Shown: in pieces, positions 7,364 to 15,014 of the stretch
Layout: each line of letters opens with the position of its first letter
Position numbering within the stretch: position 1 is the stretch's first letter
Source: Firmicutes bacterium TM09-10
GTDB lineage: Bacteria > Bacillota > Clostridia > Lachnospirales > Lachnospiraceae
DNA: 21,819 nucleotides
Direction of reading: 5' to 3'
NCBI GenBank assembly: GCA_003481005.1
Contig: QUKC01000030.1
Span: 1 to 21,819 of the forward strand
Notes under the pieces: generated by a model
Databases searched by the model: none
Told to the model about the DNA's origin: nothing
Seen by the model: only the letters and a program-made list of their open reading frames with translations
Program-made: the position numbers and the translations under genes

Positions 7364-7411
7364 CCCTTTGGAACAAAGGGCGCACTTATACACCCTTGCG
7401 GGCGTGTGCGC
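7364..7411 (-). other. oriT: oriT-like site of the nested element with MOBQ nic sequence
   Basis: The minus strand reads TAAGTGCGCCCT across 7388-7377, identical to the nic consensus of the MOBQ/IncQ group (TAAGTGCG^CCCT), which puts the predicted nick between 7381 and 7380. A perfect 7-bp inverted repeat CCCTTTG / CAAAGGG (7364-7370, 7374-7380) abuts it. A second pair, GCGCAC (7380-7385) and GTGCGC (7406-7411), spans it. The relaxase gene downstream is of the matching family. Confidence 0.8.
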
Positions 7412-7589
7412 TCTGCCGAGGGATCATCTCCGCACAGGGAACTTTCCCCGCGCTCCGATATGGCGACTTTGCCGCAACAAGGGGCTGCACCCCTTGCGCC
7501 GCTTACGCGGCTATCCCTGCACACCCACAAAAACAGTACACCCGCCGTTGGTGTCTGTACCATTTTTGCGGGTCTTGTTATCCTATCCG
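7412..7589 (+). other. Structured leader between oriT and the relaxase gene
   Basis: No gene is convincing in this stretch, although frames are open through it. It holds three hairpins: AAGGGG/CCCCTT (7479-7495, 5-nt loop), GCCGC/GCGGC (7498-7511) and GTACA/TGTAC (7536-7560) with an inner ACACC/GGTGT stem. They could be part of oriT or control relaxase expression. Confidence 0.5.
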
Positions 7590-7605
7590 GGAGGTGATAC
7601 CCATA
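7590..7605 (+). promoter_or_regulatory. Perfect 9-nt Shine-Dalgarno before an ATA codon
   Basis: GGAGGTGAT (7590-7598) is fully complementary to the 3' end of 16S rRNA. At optimal distance stands ATA (7603-7605), not ATG. The only nearby canonical alternative, GTG at 7594, lies inside the Shine-Dalgarno itself. Confidence 0.65.
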
Positions 7606-9108
7606 GCCATCTATCATTGTAATATCAGCATTGTCAGCCGGGGCAAGGGCAAATCAGCCGTTGCCGCAGCCGCCTACCGAAGCGGCGAGAAAATCACAAA
7701 CGAGTGGGACGGAATGACCCATGACTACACCCGCAAGCGCGGCGTTGTCCATACGGAAATCCTATTGCCGCCCCATGCCCCGCCCTCTTTCTCTGACCGC
7801 GCTACCCTATGGAACAGTGTGGAGCTTTACGAGAAAGCCGGGAACGCCCAGCTTGCCAGAGAGATTGACGCAGCACTCCCCATAGAATTATCCAGAGAGG
7901 AACAGATCCGGCTTGTCCGGGAATACTGTTCCTCTCAATTTGTTTCCAGAGGAATGTGCGTTGATTATGCCATTCACGACACCGACAGCGGCAACCCCCA
8001 TTGTCATATCATGCTGACTATGCGCCCCCTTGACGAGCGCGGCACATGGGCAGCGAAATCCAAAAAGGAATATGACCTTGACGAGAACGGCGAGCGTATC
8101 CGCTTGCCAAGCGGCAGATACAAAACCCACAAAGTTGACCTTACAGGCTGGAACGACAAGGACAACACCCTCTTGTGGCGCAGGGCATGGGCTGACTATA
8201 CCAACGACTTTTTGGAGAGGAACGGAAGCCCGGAGCGTATCGACCACCGCAGCAACGCCGAGCGCGGCATAGACGAAATACCCACCGTCCACATGGGCGT
8301 GGCGGCTTGCCAGATGGAGAAGAAAGGTATCGCCACCGAGAAAGGCGAACTGAACCGCAGTATTCAAAAGACAAACCGCCTTATCCGGGAAATCCGGGCG
8401 CAGATTAGCAAGCTCAAGGAATGGATTGCCGACCTGTTCAAAGCGCGGGAAACCGCCCCAGAACAGCCGCCGCAATCTCCCAACCTTGCAAATCTGTTGA
8501 TGAAGTATTTGAGCGTTCAGAGAGAAAAGAGCCGGAAGTATTCGCAGAGTTGGCAACAACAGCACACAGCCGATGAACTGAAAACCATAGCGGCAGCGGT
8601 CAACTATCTTTCCGAGCATGGTATCTCTAATCTTGACGAGCTGGACGCTTCTCTTTCCTCTGTCAGTGATAGAGCCTATTCAATCCGGGAGGGAATGAAA
8701 ACCGCCGAGGAACGCATGAAGAAGCTGCAAAAGCTAATTGAATACGGGAAGAACTATACAGAGTACAAGCCCATTCACGATGAGCTGAAAAAGCTGCAAA
8801 ACGGCTGGACAAACAAGCGCGACAAGTACGAGGAAGCCCACCGCGCCGAGCTGACCCTATGGAACGCAGCAAGCCGCTATCTCCATGCAAATCTGCCGAA
8901 AGGAACAAAGACCTTGCCTATTGCGGAATGGGAACAGGAATATGCTGACCTCAAAACACAGAGGGACAGCGATTATACCAAACTGAAAGATACCCGCACC
9001 AATGTTTCAGAGCTTCAAAAAATCCGCAAATGCGTGGATATTGCACTCCGCGCCGACCAACCGGAGCAGGCGCAGACCCACACCAAGCGGCACGAATTAG
9101 ACCGCTGA
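7603..9108 (+). CDS. mobA: MOBQ relaxase (MobA/MobL family), TnpZ position
   Basis: The relaxase nicks oriT and carries the element strand into the recipient. From 7603 it is 501 aa. The N-terminal block IYHCNISIVSRGKGKSAVAA leads into AAYRSGE, where Tyr25 matches the position of catalytic Tyr25 in R1162 MobA. The metal-binding motif IHDTDSGNPHCHIML gives H133 and H135. The C-terminal half (about 250-490) is helical and coiled-coil rich. The frame stays open upstream to 7396, but that sequence overlaps oriT and is not conserved-looking. The start is probably ATA at 7603, supported by the Shine-Dalgarno and the tyrosine position; GTG at 7594 is the alternative. The primase-helicase gene follows after 16 bp. 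Confidence 0.9.
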   Translation: MAIYHCNISIVSRGKGKSAVAAAAYRSGEKITNEWDGMTHDYTRKRGVVHTEILLPPHAPPSFSDRATLWNSVELYEKAGNAQLAREIDAALPIELSREEQIRLVREYCSSQFVSRGMCVDYAIHDTDSGNPHCHIMLTMRPLDERGTWAAKSKKEYDLDENGERIRLPSGRYKTHKVDLTGWNDKDNTLLWRRAWADYTNDFLERNGSPERIDHRSNAERGIDEIPTVHMGVAACQMEKKGIATEKGELNRSIQKTNRLIREIRAQISKLKEWIADLFKARETAPEQPPQSPNLANLLMKYLSVQREKSRKYSQSWQQQHTADELKTIAAAVNYLSEHGISNLDELDASLSSVSDRAYSIREGMKTAEERMKKLQKLIEYGKNYTEYKPIHDELKKLQNGWTNKRDKYEEAHRAELTLWNAASRYLHANLPKGTKTLPIAEWEQEYADLKTQRDSDYTKLKDTRTNVSELQKIRKCVDIALRADQPEQAQTHTKRHELDR

Positions 9109-9124
9109 AAGGAGTTGAACTTTT

Positions 9125-11002
9125 ATGTATTACACCCAAGAACAGATAGACCGCGCCAACCAAGCCGACCTTGCTTCTTTTCTGCAAGGACAGGGCGAGC
9201 AGCTTATCCGCGCCGGACAGGAATACCGCTGGAAGCGGCACGACAGCCTGACCGTCCGGGAAAACAAATGGTATCGCCACAGCCAGAGCAAGGGCGGCGC
9301 ACCCATTGATTTTGTCATGGAGTTTTTCGGCAAGAGCTTCACCGAAGCCGTTGAAATGCTGACAGGAGAAAAAGGCGCAGCCCCGCCGCTGGACAGACCA
9401 AGCCCCGCGCCCATTTCTGACTTCCGACTGCCGCCCCGCAGCACCGACAACCGCATAGCGAGGAACTACCTCACAGCAGCCCGCCGCATTGATGAAGATG
9501 TGACGGGCTTTTTCTTTGCCAGCGGCGATATTTACGAGGAAGTCGCCCACCATAACGCCGTATTTGTCGGCAGAGATGAAAACGGCATACCGAGGTACGC
9601 CCACCAGCGCGGAACAACGGGCAGCTTCCGGCTTGATGTGAAAGGCAGCGACAAAGCCTTTAACTTCTGCTACCGAGGCGAGGGCGAAAGATTGTTTGTC
9701 TTTGAAGCCCCCGTTGACCTGCTCTCTTTTCTCTGCCTGTTCAAAAAGGATTGGCAGAAGCAAAGCTACCTGTCATTGGGCGGCGTGGGCGAAAAAGCCC
9801 TGCTCCGCTTTCTCTCTGACCGCCCGAACATCAAGACCGTTTACCTCTGCCTTGACAACGACAACGCCGGAAGCGATGCTTGCAGCCGCCTTGCGGAGCT
9901 TGTGCCGGAGGGCTTGACCGTCCACCGCCTTGTGCCGCTTTACAAGGACTGGAACGAGGTATTGCAGCACCGGGCAGAAATCGCGGACGGGAAGTATATC
10001 CGGGAAGCGATTTACGGCTTGAAAGAGCCAACCCAGGAAGAAACCGTTGAGATTATCCGCATGAGCGAGGTTGACACACAGACCGTTGAATGGCTATGGG
10101 AGCCGTATATTCCCTTTGGGAAAGTAACCATTGTGCAAGGCAATCCCGGCGAGGGCAAGACCACATTTGCCCTACGCCTTGCTGCCGCCTGCACCACCGG
10201 GGGAACGCTGCCGGGAATGAAACCCTTGCCGCCATTTCAAGTGATTTACCAGACTGCCGAGGACGGTTTGGGCGATACCGTTAAGCCCCGTTTGATAGAA
10301 GCAGAAGCCGACCTTGACCGCGTGCTTGTGATTGATGAAGCCAAGCGGGAGCTTACCCTCTCCGATGAGCGCATAGAGAAAGCAATTACGCAGAACGGGG
10401 CGCGGCTGATTATCCTTGACCCCATACAGGCGTACATGGGCGAAAAGACCGACATGAACCGGGCAAACGAAGTGCGCCCCATGTTCCGCCGCCTTGCTGA
10501 TGTTGCCGAGCGTACCGGGTGCGCCGTTATCCTTATCGGACATCTCAACAAAGCTGCCGGAGGACAGAGCGCATACAGGGGCTTAGGTTCTATCGACTTT
10601 AGAGCCGCAGCAAGGAGCGTCCTTTTAATCGGGCGCGTGAAGCGTGAGCCGAATGTGCGCGTTATCATTCACGACAAATCTTCCCTTGCGCCGGAGGGAA
10701 AGCCCGTTGCCTTTTGCCTTGACCCGGAAACAGGCTTTGAGTGGATAGGCGAATATGATATAACTGCCGACGAGCTGCTGTCCGGCGCGGGCGGCAACAA
10801 CGCCACAAAAACCGAACAGGCTGAAAAGCTGATACTTGACCTACTGGCAGACGGAAAAGAGCTTGCCAGCGAGGACATAGAGAAAGCCGCAGCCGACGCG
10901 GGGATTTCTGCCCGTACTGTCCGGGCGGCAAAGAAAAACCTTGACGGGCGCATTACCTCAAAGCGCATTGGCGCGGCATGGTATCACGCTCTTAAAAAGT
11001 GA
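9125..11002 (+). CDS. Primase (DUF3991/Toprim) fused to RepA-like AAA helicase
   Basis: The 625-aa protein joins two replication functions. The N-terminal part (about 1-300) has a DUF3991-like region and a Toprim region with acidic motifs LFVFEAPVDLLSF and VYLCLDNDNAGSDA, expected for primer synthesis. The C-terminal part is a RecA-fold hexameric helicase like RepA of RSF1010 (AAA_25): Walker A GNPGEGKTT (339-347), Walker B LIILDP with D432, then LIGHLNKAAGG and a C-terminal winged helix (about 565-620, GISARTVRAAKKNLDG). The start at 9125 has AAAGGAG upstream. Linked to a MOBQ relaxase, it likely supports replication of the excised circle or of the transferred strand. Repeats and a terminator follow it. 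Confidence 0.88.
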   Translation: MYYTQEQIDRANQADLASFLQGQGEQLIRAGQEYRWKRHDSLTVRENKWYRHSQSKGGAPIDFVMEFFGKSFTEAVEMLTGEKGAAPPLDRPSPAPISDFRLPPRSTDNRIARNYLTAARRIDEDVTGFFFASGDIYEEVAHHNAVFVGRDENGIPRYAHQRGTTGSFRLDVKGSDKAFNFCYRGEGERLFVFEAPVDLLSFLCLFKKDWQKQSYLSLGGVGEKALLRFLSDRPNIKTVYLCLDNDNAGSDACSRLAELVPEGLTVHRLVPLYKDWNEVLQHRAEIADGKYIREAIYGLKEPTQEETVEIIRMSEVDTQTVEWLWEPYIPFGKVTIVQGNPGEGKTTFALRLAAACTTGGTLPGMKPLPPFQVIYQTAEDGLGDTVKPRLIEAEADLDRVLVIDEAKRELTLSDERIEKAITQNGARLIILDPIQAYMGEKTDMNRANEVRPMFRRLADVAERTGCAVILIGHLNKAAGGQSAYRGLGSIDFRAAARSVLLIGRVKREPNVRVIIHDKSSLAPEGKPVAFCLDPETGFEWIGEYDITADELLSGAGGNNATKTEQAEKLILDLLADGKELASEDIEKAAADAGISARTVRAAKKNLDGRITSKRIGAAWYHALKK

Positions 11003-11005
11003 AAC

Positions 11006-11060
11006 GGCAAAATCCAAGTGGCAAAACCCAGATACCTTGCCACTTTGCCACTTCGCCACT
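11006..11060. repeat. Iteron-like octamers and inverted repeat after the helicase gene
   Basis: Three tandem 8-bp units, TTGCCACT, TTGCCACT and TCGCCACT, occupy 11037-11060. An inverted copy AAGTGGCAA (11016-11024) pairs with TTGCCACTT (11037-11045) over 9 bp. GGCAAAA also occurs twice (11006-11012, 11020-11026). This cluster next to a replication gene resembles a small origin or initiator-binding site; no T run follows the 9-bp stem, so it is not a terminator. Confidence 0.6.
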
Positions 11061-11077
11061 TCAACCTCAAAACCACC

Positions 11078-11106
11078 GCCCCATGTATGACCGCATGGGG
11101 CTTTTC
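11078..11106 (+). terminator. Terminator-like hairpin before tnpW
   Basis: GCCCCATG (11078-11085) and CATGGGGC (11094-11101) form an 8-bp stem followed by TTTTC. It would separate the helicase gene from tnpW. Confidence 0.6.
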
Positions 11107-11124
11107 TCATGGAAAGGAGAGCCT

Positions 11125-11325
11125 ATGAACAACGACACCAGCAACCGCAGCACCCCCGCAACCGCTTCCCCTCTGACCGTAAAGGAAGCCGCGCCACCTG
11201 TAATGATAAAGAAAATCGGAAAGACCACCTACCGCGTCAAAATCCATTTCAGTGAAACGAGCAAAGAAACCATGAGCGACAAAATCAAGCGTCTGATTTT
11301 GAATGACAGCGAAAAAAGTTCTTAA
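11125..11325 (+). CDS. tnpW: TnpW family transposon-encoded protein
   Basis: The 66-aa protein carries the TnpW pattern: IGKTTYRVKIHFSETSKETM followed by SDKIKRLILND. The start at 11125 has GGAAAGGAGAG just upstream; the longer open frame back to 10999 runs through repeats and a terminator and is rejected. TnpW is the last gene of Tn4451-like elements and its role is unknown. Here the stop codon (11323-11325) lies 8 bp from the predicted right end of the element, as expected. Confidence 0.85.
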   Translation: MNNDTSNRSTPATASPLTVKEAAPPVMIKKIGKTTYRVKIHFSETSKETMSDKIKRLILNDSEKSS

Positions 11326-11337
11326 ACACCCTTGACA
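11326..11337 (+). repeat. Predicted right end of the nested element, with outward TTGACA
   Basis: The element ends ACACCCTT followed by GA at 11334-11335. In the integrated state the border reads TTGACA (11332-11337), a perfect -35 hexamer pointing out into topB, though no good -10 is seen at 16-18 bp. In a circular form the border would read TTGAAT with GATAAA 16 bp later in the left end, a possible promoter for the recombinase gene. Confidence 0.5.
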
Positions 11338-12022
11338 AAACGTATCAGAAGCGTCCTTACTTTCTGCTATGGAACGCGCTGGGAATGAGGACACCGACCC
11401 GGACGCAGAACGCCGGGGGCTTGGGACGCCCGCTACCCGCGCCGCTGTCATTGAAAAGTTAGTAAAAGGCGGCTTTATCGAGCGCAAGGGCAAGCAGCTA
11501 CTTCCTACCAAAGACGGCACAAACCTTGTGTGCGTCCTGCCGGACAGCTTAACTTCTCCGCAGCTTACGGCTGCATGGGAAAACAATCTGACGCAGATTG
11601 CAAAGGGTAACGCTGACCCTGCCGCTTTCATGCAGGGTATCGAAGCAATGACGCAGGAGCTTGTAAAAACCTATGCTTCCGTGTTGGGTGAGAAACAAGA
11701 GCTTTTCAAGACAGAAAAAACAGAGCTTGGGAAGTGTCCCCGCTGCAAGTCCCTGGTCTATGAGGGAAAGAAAAACTACTACTGTTCCAACAAAGAGTGC
11801 GGCTTTACCATGTGGAAAAATGACCGCTTCTTTGAGGAACGAAAAACCGCCTTTACCCCGAAGATTGCCGCAGCACTTCTTAAATCCGGCAAGGCAACAG
11901 TTAAAAAACTGTACTCTCCGAAAACGGGCAAAACCTACGACGGAACGGTACTTTTAGCCGACACGGGCGGTAAATATGTGAATTACAAAGTAACCATTTC
12001 AAAGAACAAAGAACTTGAATAG
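11336..12022 (+). pseudogene. topB: DNA topoisomerase III (TopB), C-terminal fragment
   Basis: The frame is open from the element border and encodes the last ~228 aa of a ~700-aa type IA topoisomerase: EASLLSAMERAGNEDTDPDA, RRGLGTPATRAAVIEKLVKG, and a C-terminal zinc ribbon CPRCKSLVYEG..YYCSNKECG. The catalytic Toprim domain and active-site tyrosine are upstream and lost. An internal ATG at 11369 could allow translation of a remnant but lacks a clear ribosome site. In intact ICEs TopB helps DNA processing during transfer. The stop codon touches a long repeat and a terminator follows. Confidence 0.9.
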
Positions 12023-12120
12023 CAAGCATAGGAAGCGGGTACCCACTTCCGTAAATCCCCCGTTTTCGTCTGCCGACGATTGCGGGGGATTTTTCTTGTT
12101 GGGAAGTTTCCCAAACCCTC
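12020..12120. repeat. Repeat pair in inverted orientation, copy A (oriT-like)
   Basis: A 34-bp block (12020-12053) is an exact inverted copy of 17495-17528, and a 26-bp block (12095-12120) is an inverted copy of 17429-17454 with one mismatch. Spacing between the blocks is almost the same in both copies (41 and 40 nt), but the spacer sequences differ. The 34-bp block contains the near-palindrome GGAAGCGGGTACCCACTTCC and the 26-bp block contains TTGGGAAGTTTCCCAA. Copy B lies upstream of mobC, which suggests oriT or relaxosome binding sites. Confidence 0.85.
12053..12094 (+). terminator. Terminator after topB
   Basis: AAATCCCCCG (12053-12062) pairs perfectly with CGGGGGATTT (12083-12092), and the T run continues to 12094. 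It lies between the two conserved repeat blocks. Confidence 0.8.
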
Positions 12121-12224
12121 TGCAATTTTTCAAAATCTTTGGCAGAACAGGCGGCGCGTTGTATTTAGGAGCGTAACCACCAACGCGCAGCGTCTACGCT
12201 GCCATTTCAGAAAGGAGCGAATAC

Positions 12225-15014
12225 ATGAGCGAACAATTTTCCATTCTTATCGACAGCCGCACCCGCTTTGAAACAAGCGAACCGGGCGGCGTGTGGCTTT
12301 CCATGCCGACCACAAAGGAGCAGCTTCACGAAGCTATGCAGCGCGTCGGCATTACTGCGGATAACCCGCAGGACTTCTTTATCAACGGCTTTGCAAACAC
12401 CGAGCAGCAGCCCTTTGACGTGCCGCTTCCCGTTATCCAGAGCGCAGGGCTTGACGAACTGAACTACTTAGGCAATCTGCTTGCCATGCAGCGCGACGAG
12501 GACAGGGACAAGTTTACGGCGGCGGTAGCTCTTGGGGAACGTGCCGGAAGTGTCAAAGACCTTATCAACCTTGCACAAAATCTTGACTGCTACTGGCTTT
12601 ATCCCACCGTACAGAACGAAGAAGATTACGGCTATTACCTTATCGACGAACTGGACGAATTAGAACTGCCCGAAGAAGCAAAAAAGTATTTCATGTATGA
12701 GGATTACGGGCGGGACGCTGCTATCAATGACGGAGGACGCTTTACCGAACAGGGCTATATCTACAACAACAAGAACACCTTTACGGAGTGGTACAACGGC
12801 AGAGAAAGCGACATACCGAGGGAATACCGCGTTATGAGCTTCCCGCAGCCGCACCGCCCCGACCCGTCAAAGGTAGAAATGGACGCAGCCGCACCGGGAC
12901 AGAAAACAGTGCAGACCATAGAGCAGCCGCAGGAGCCGCGCCCGGTTATCCCTATTGTGCTGACGAGCGAAAAACCCGCAGAGAAATTGAAAGAGATTAC
13001 CGACCGTCTGGAACAGGGAATAACGGAACTCTTTGACAGCGAGCGTTACCGGGAATATCTGCGCGTCATGTCAAAATTTCATAATTACAGCTTTAACAAT
13101 ACGCTGCTTATCGCCATGCAGAAGCCGGACGCTTCCCTTGTTGCGGGCTTTTCCGCATGGAAAAATAATTTTGGGCGAAACGTGATAAAAGGGCAAAAAG
13201 GAATTAAAATCATTGCCCCGTCGCCTTACAAAGTCAAACAGGAAATGAAGAAAATCGACCCCCACACGCAGCAGCCTATCATTGGGAAAGACGGGAAGCC
13301 GGTTACGGAGGAAAAGGAAATCACGATACCCGCTTATAAGGTAGTGTCTGTCTTTGACGTGTCGCAGACCGAGGGGCGCGAGCTTCCCGACATTGCCGTA
13401 AATGAACTGACGGGCGACGTGGAGCGTTACAGGGATTTTTTCGCTGCCCTTGAAAAGACTTCCCCCGTTCCTATTGGCTTTGAGCAGATACCGGGTAGCT
13501 CTCATGGTTACTACCATTTGGAGGACAAGCGCATTGCCATTGACGAGGGCATGAGCGAGATTCAAACCTTGAAAACGGCGATACATGAAATCGCACACGC
13601 AAAGCTGCACGATATAGATTTGAACGCGCCGGAGAACGAACAGCAGCCCCATATTGACAGGCGTACCCGCGAAGTCGAAGCGGAAAGCGTCGCTTATACC
13701 GTCTGCCAACACTACGGGCTTGATACGTCAGACTATTCCTTTGGGTACGTCGCCGGGTGGAGCAGCGGCCGCGAGCTTTCCGAACTGAAAAGCTCCCTTG
13801 AAACAATCCGCAGCGCAGCCGCCGAGATTATCAATTCCATTGACGAAACATTAGCGGAGCTTTCAAAGGCGCAGGATAAGGAGCAGACTGCCGGACAGGA
13901 GCAGCCGGACAAAGAGGAAAACGCCGCGCCGGAGCAGCCGAAACAGGAAGCCTCCGCACAGGAAAAAGCAGCCTTTATCCCGGAAACAGTTTACCGGGTG
14001 CGCCGCAATCCTTACAGCGACAGGAAAGAGAACGCCTATCTGCTGCAAGCCTATGTAACGCAGGAAAACGGGCGGGCAAAAATGGGCGCGGTACTTTTCA
14101 CAGGAACGCCCCAGAAATGCCGCGAGCTTATGGGGCAACTCAAAAGCGGCGAACTGACCGAGGGACAGGTCAAGGAGCTTTACGCAAAGGCACAGGAAAC
14201 CGCTAAGACCGCCGAACAGGACAAAGGCACCTTTTCCATTTATCAGCTAAAGCATGGCGACGAAACGCGGGACTTGCGCTTTGAGCCATACGACCGCCTG
14301 CAGGCGACGGGAAATGTGGTTGATAAGGCGAACTATGAGCTTGTCTATTCCGCAGAGCTTACGCCGGGGACTTCCCTTGAAGATATTTATACCCGTTTCA
14401 ATATCGACCACCCCAAAGACTTTAAGGGACACAGCCTTTCCGTTTCCGACGTGGTGGTGCTTCATCAGAACGGGCAGGACGCCGCCCACTATGTAGACAG
14501 CTTCGGCTATAAGAATGTGCCGGAGTTTTTACAGGAGCAGAAGCAGCTTACGCCCGACGAGTTGGAAACAGGCGAAACAATCAAAACGCCGCGCGGTACT
14601 TTCTATGTAACCGATATGAGCCGCGAACAAATGGAAGCCGCCGGATATGGCTTTCACCATCAATCCGACGACGGAAAATATTTAGTCATGGGAAATGGTA
14701 CGCGGGCGTTTGCCATAGCAGCCGAGCAGCGGGAAAATCCCTTGAAAGCTGCCGAGCAGACCACCGAGCAAAACGAAAACATGATTGACGGGATTATCAA
14801 CAATACGCCGACCGTTGACGAACTGGAAGCAAAGGTTAAGGCGGGAGAAACGATTTCCCTTGTTGACCTGGCTAACGCGGTCAAAGCCGATAAGGAGCGC
14901 GGCAAGGGCAAGCCGGAAAAGAAGCCCTCTATCCGGGCGCAGCTTAAAGCGGATAAGGAAAAGGCACAGAAGAAAGCCGCAGCGAAAACAAAAAATCACG
15001 ATTTGGAGGTATGA
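12225..15014 (+). CDS. ArdA - ArdC/LtrC-like - YodL - DUF4316 fusion protein
   Basis: This 929-aa protein stacks several anti-restriction and transfer domains. Residues 1-205 are ArdA-like (DSRTRFETSEPGGVWLSMP at the start, then acidic, e.g. YYLIDELDELELPEEAKKY), a DNA mimic that blocks type I restriction enzymes. Residues about 245-410 resemble the ssDNA-binding N-terminal domain of ArdC/LtrC (FHNYSFNNTLLIAMQKPDAS). A zincin-like domain follows with HEIAH at 454-458. A charged linker leads to a YodL domain (about 669-770, FSIYQLKHGDETRDLRFEPY) and DUF4316 (about 785-850). The start at 12225 has AGAAAGGAG upstream. The likely job is protecting incoming single-stranded ICE DNA. Its stop overlaps the next start. 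Confidence 0.9.
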   Translation: MSEQFSILIDSRTRFETSEPGGVWLSMPTTKEQLHEAMQRVGITADNPQDFFINGFANTEQQPFDVPLPVIQSAGLDELNYLGNLLAMQRDEDRDKFTAAVALGERAGSVKDLINLAQNLDCYWLYPTVQNEEDYGYYLIDELDELELPEEAKKYFMYEDYGRDAAINDGGRFTEQGYIYNNKNTFTEWYNGRESDIPREYRVMSFPQPHRPDPSKVEMDAAAPGQKTVQTIEQPQEPRPVIPIVLTSEKPAEKLKEITDRLEQGITELFDSERYREYLRVMSKFHNYSFNNTLLIAMQKPDASLVAGFSAWKNNFGRNVIKGQKGIKIIAPSPYKVKQEMKKIDPHTQQPIIGKDGKPVTEEKEITIPAYKVVSVFDVSQTEGRELPDIAVNELTGDVERYRDFFAALEKTSPVPIGFEQIPGSSHGYYHLEDKRIAIDEGMSEIQTLKTAIHEIAHAKLHDIDLNAPENEQQPHIDRRTREVEAESVAYTVCQHYGLDTSDYSFGYVAGWSSGRELSELKSSLETIRSAAAEIINSIDETLAELSKAQDKEQTAGQEQPDKEENAAPEQPKQEASAQEKAAFIPETVYRVRRNPYSDRKENAYLLQAYVTQENGRAKMGAVLFTGTPQKCRELMGQLKSGELTEGQVKELYAKAQETAKTAEQDKGTFSIYQLKHGDETRDLRFEPYDRLQATGNVVDKANYELVYSAELTPGTSLEDIYTRFNIDHPKDFKGHSLSVSDVVVLHQNGQDAAHYVDSFGYKNVPEFLQEQKQLTPDELETGETIKTPRGTFYVTDMSREQMEAAGYGFHHQSDDGKYLVMGNGTRAFAIAAEQRENPLKAAEQTTEQNENMIDGIINNTPTVDELEAKVKAGETISLVDLANAVKADKERGKGKPEKKPSIRAQLKADKEKAQKKAAAKTKNHDLEV

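Larger units (their letters stand above)
3122..11335 (+). mobile_element. Tn4451-like mobilizable element driven by a large serine recombinase
   Basis: Gene order is recombinase (TnpX-like), TnpV, cargo, DUF3847, mobilization relaxase, primase-helicase, TnpW. Tn4451/Tn4453 of clostridia run tnpX, tnpV, catP, tnpY, tnpZ, tnpW, so the framework matches, with other cargo in place of catP. VirD4 sequence stops at the left edge and TopB sequence starts at the right edge, which fixes both borders to within a few bases. A GA dinucleotide lies at each predicted border (3122-3123 and 11334-11335), the known dinucleotide of TnpX elements. The borders are inferred; the element itself is clear. Confidence 0.8.

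Noticed and set aside
7396..7602. N-terminal extension of the relaxase to 7396
   Set aside because: It overlaps the oriT hairpins, is rich in unusual Cys and aromatic residues, and places the catalytic tyrosine too far from the N-terminus.
13071..13712. 213-residue minus-strand frame inside the ArdA-ArdC fusion gene
   Set aside because: It is a shadow of the long plus-strand gene, which has clear domains and a ribosome site.
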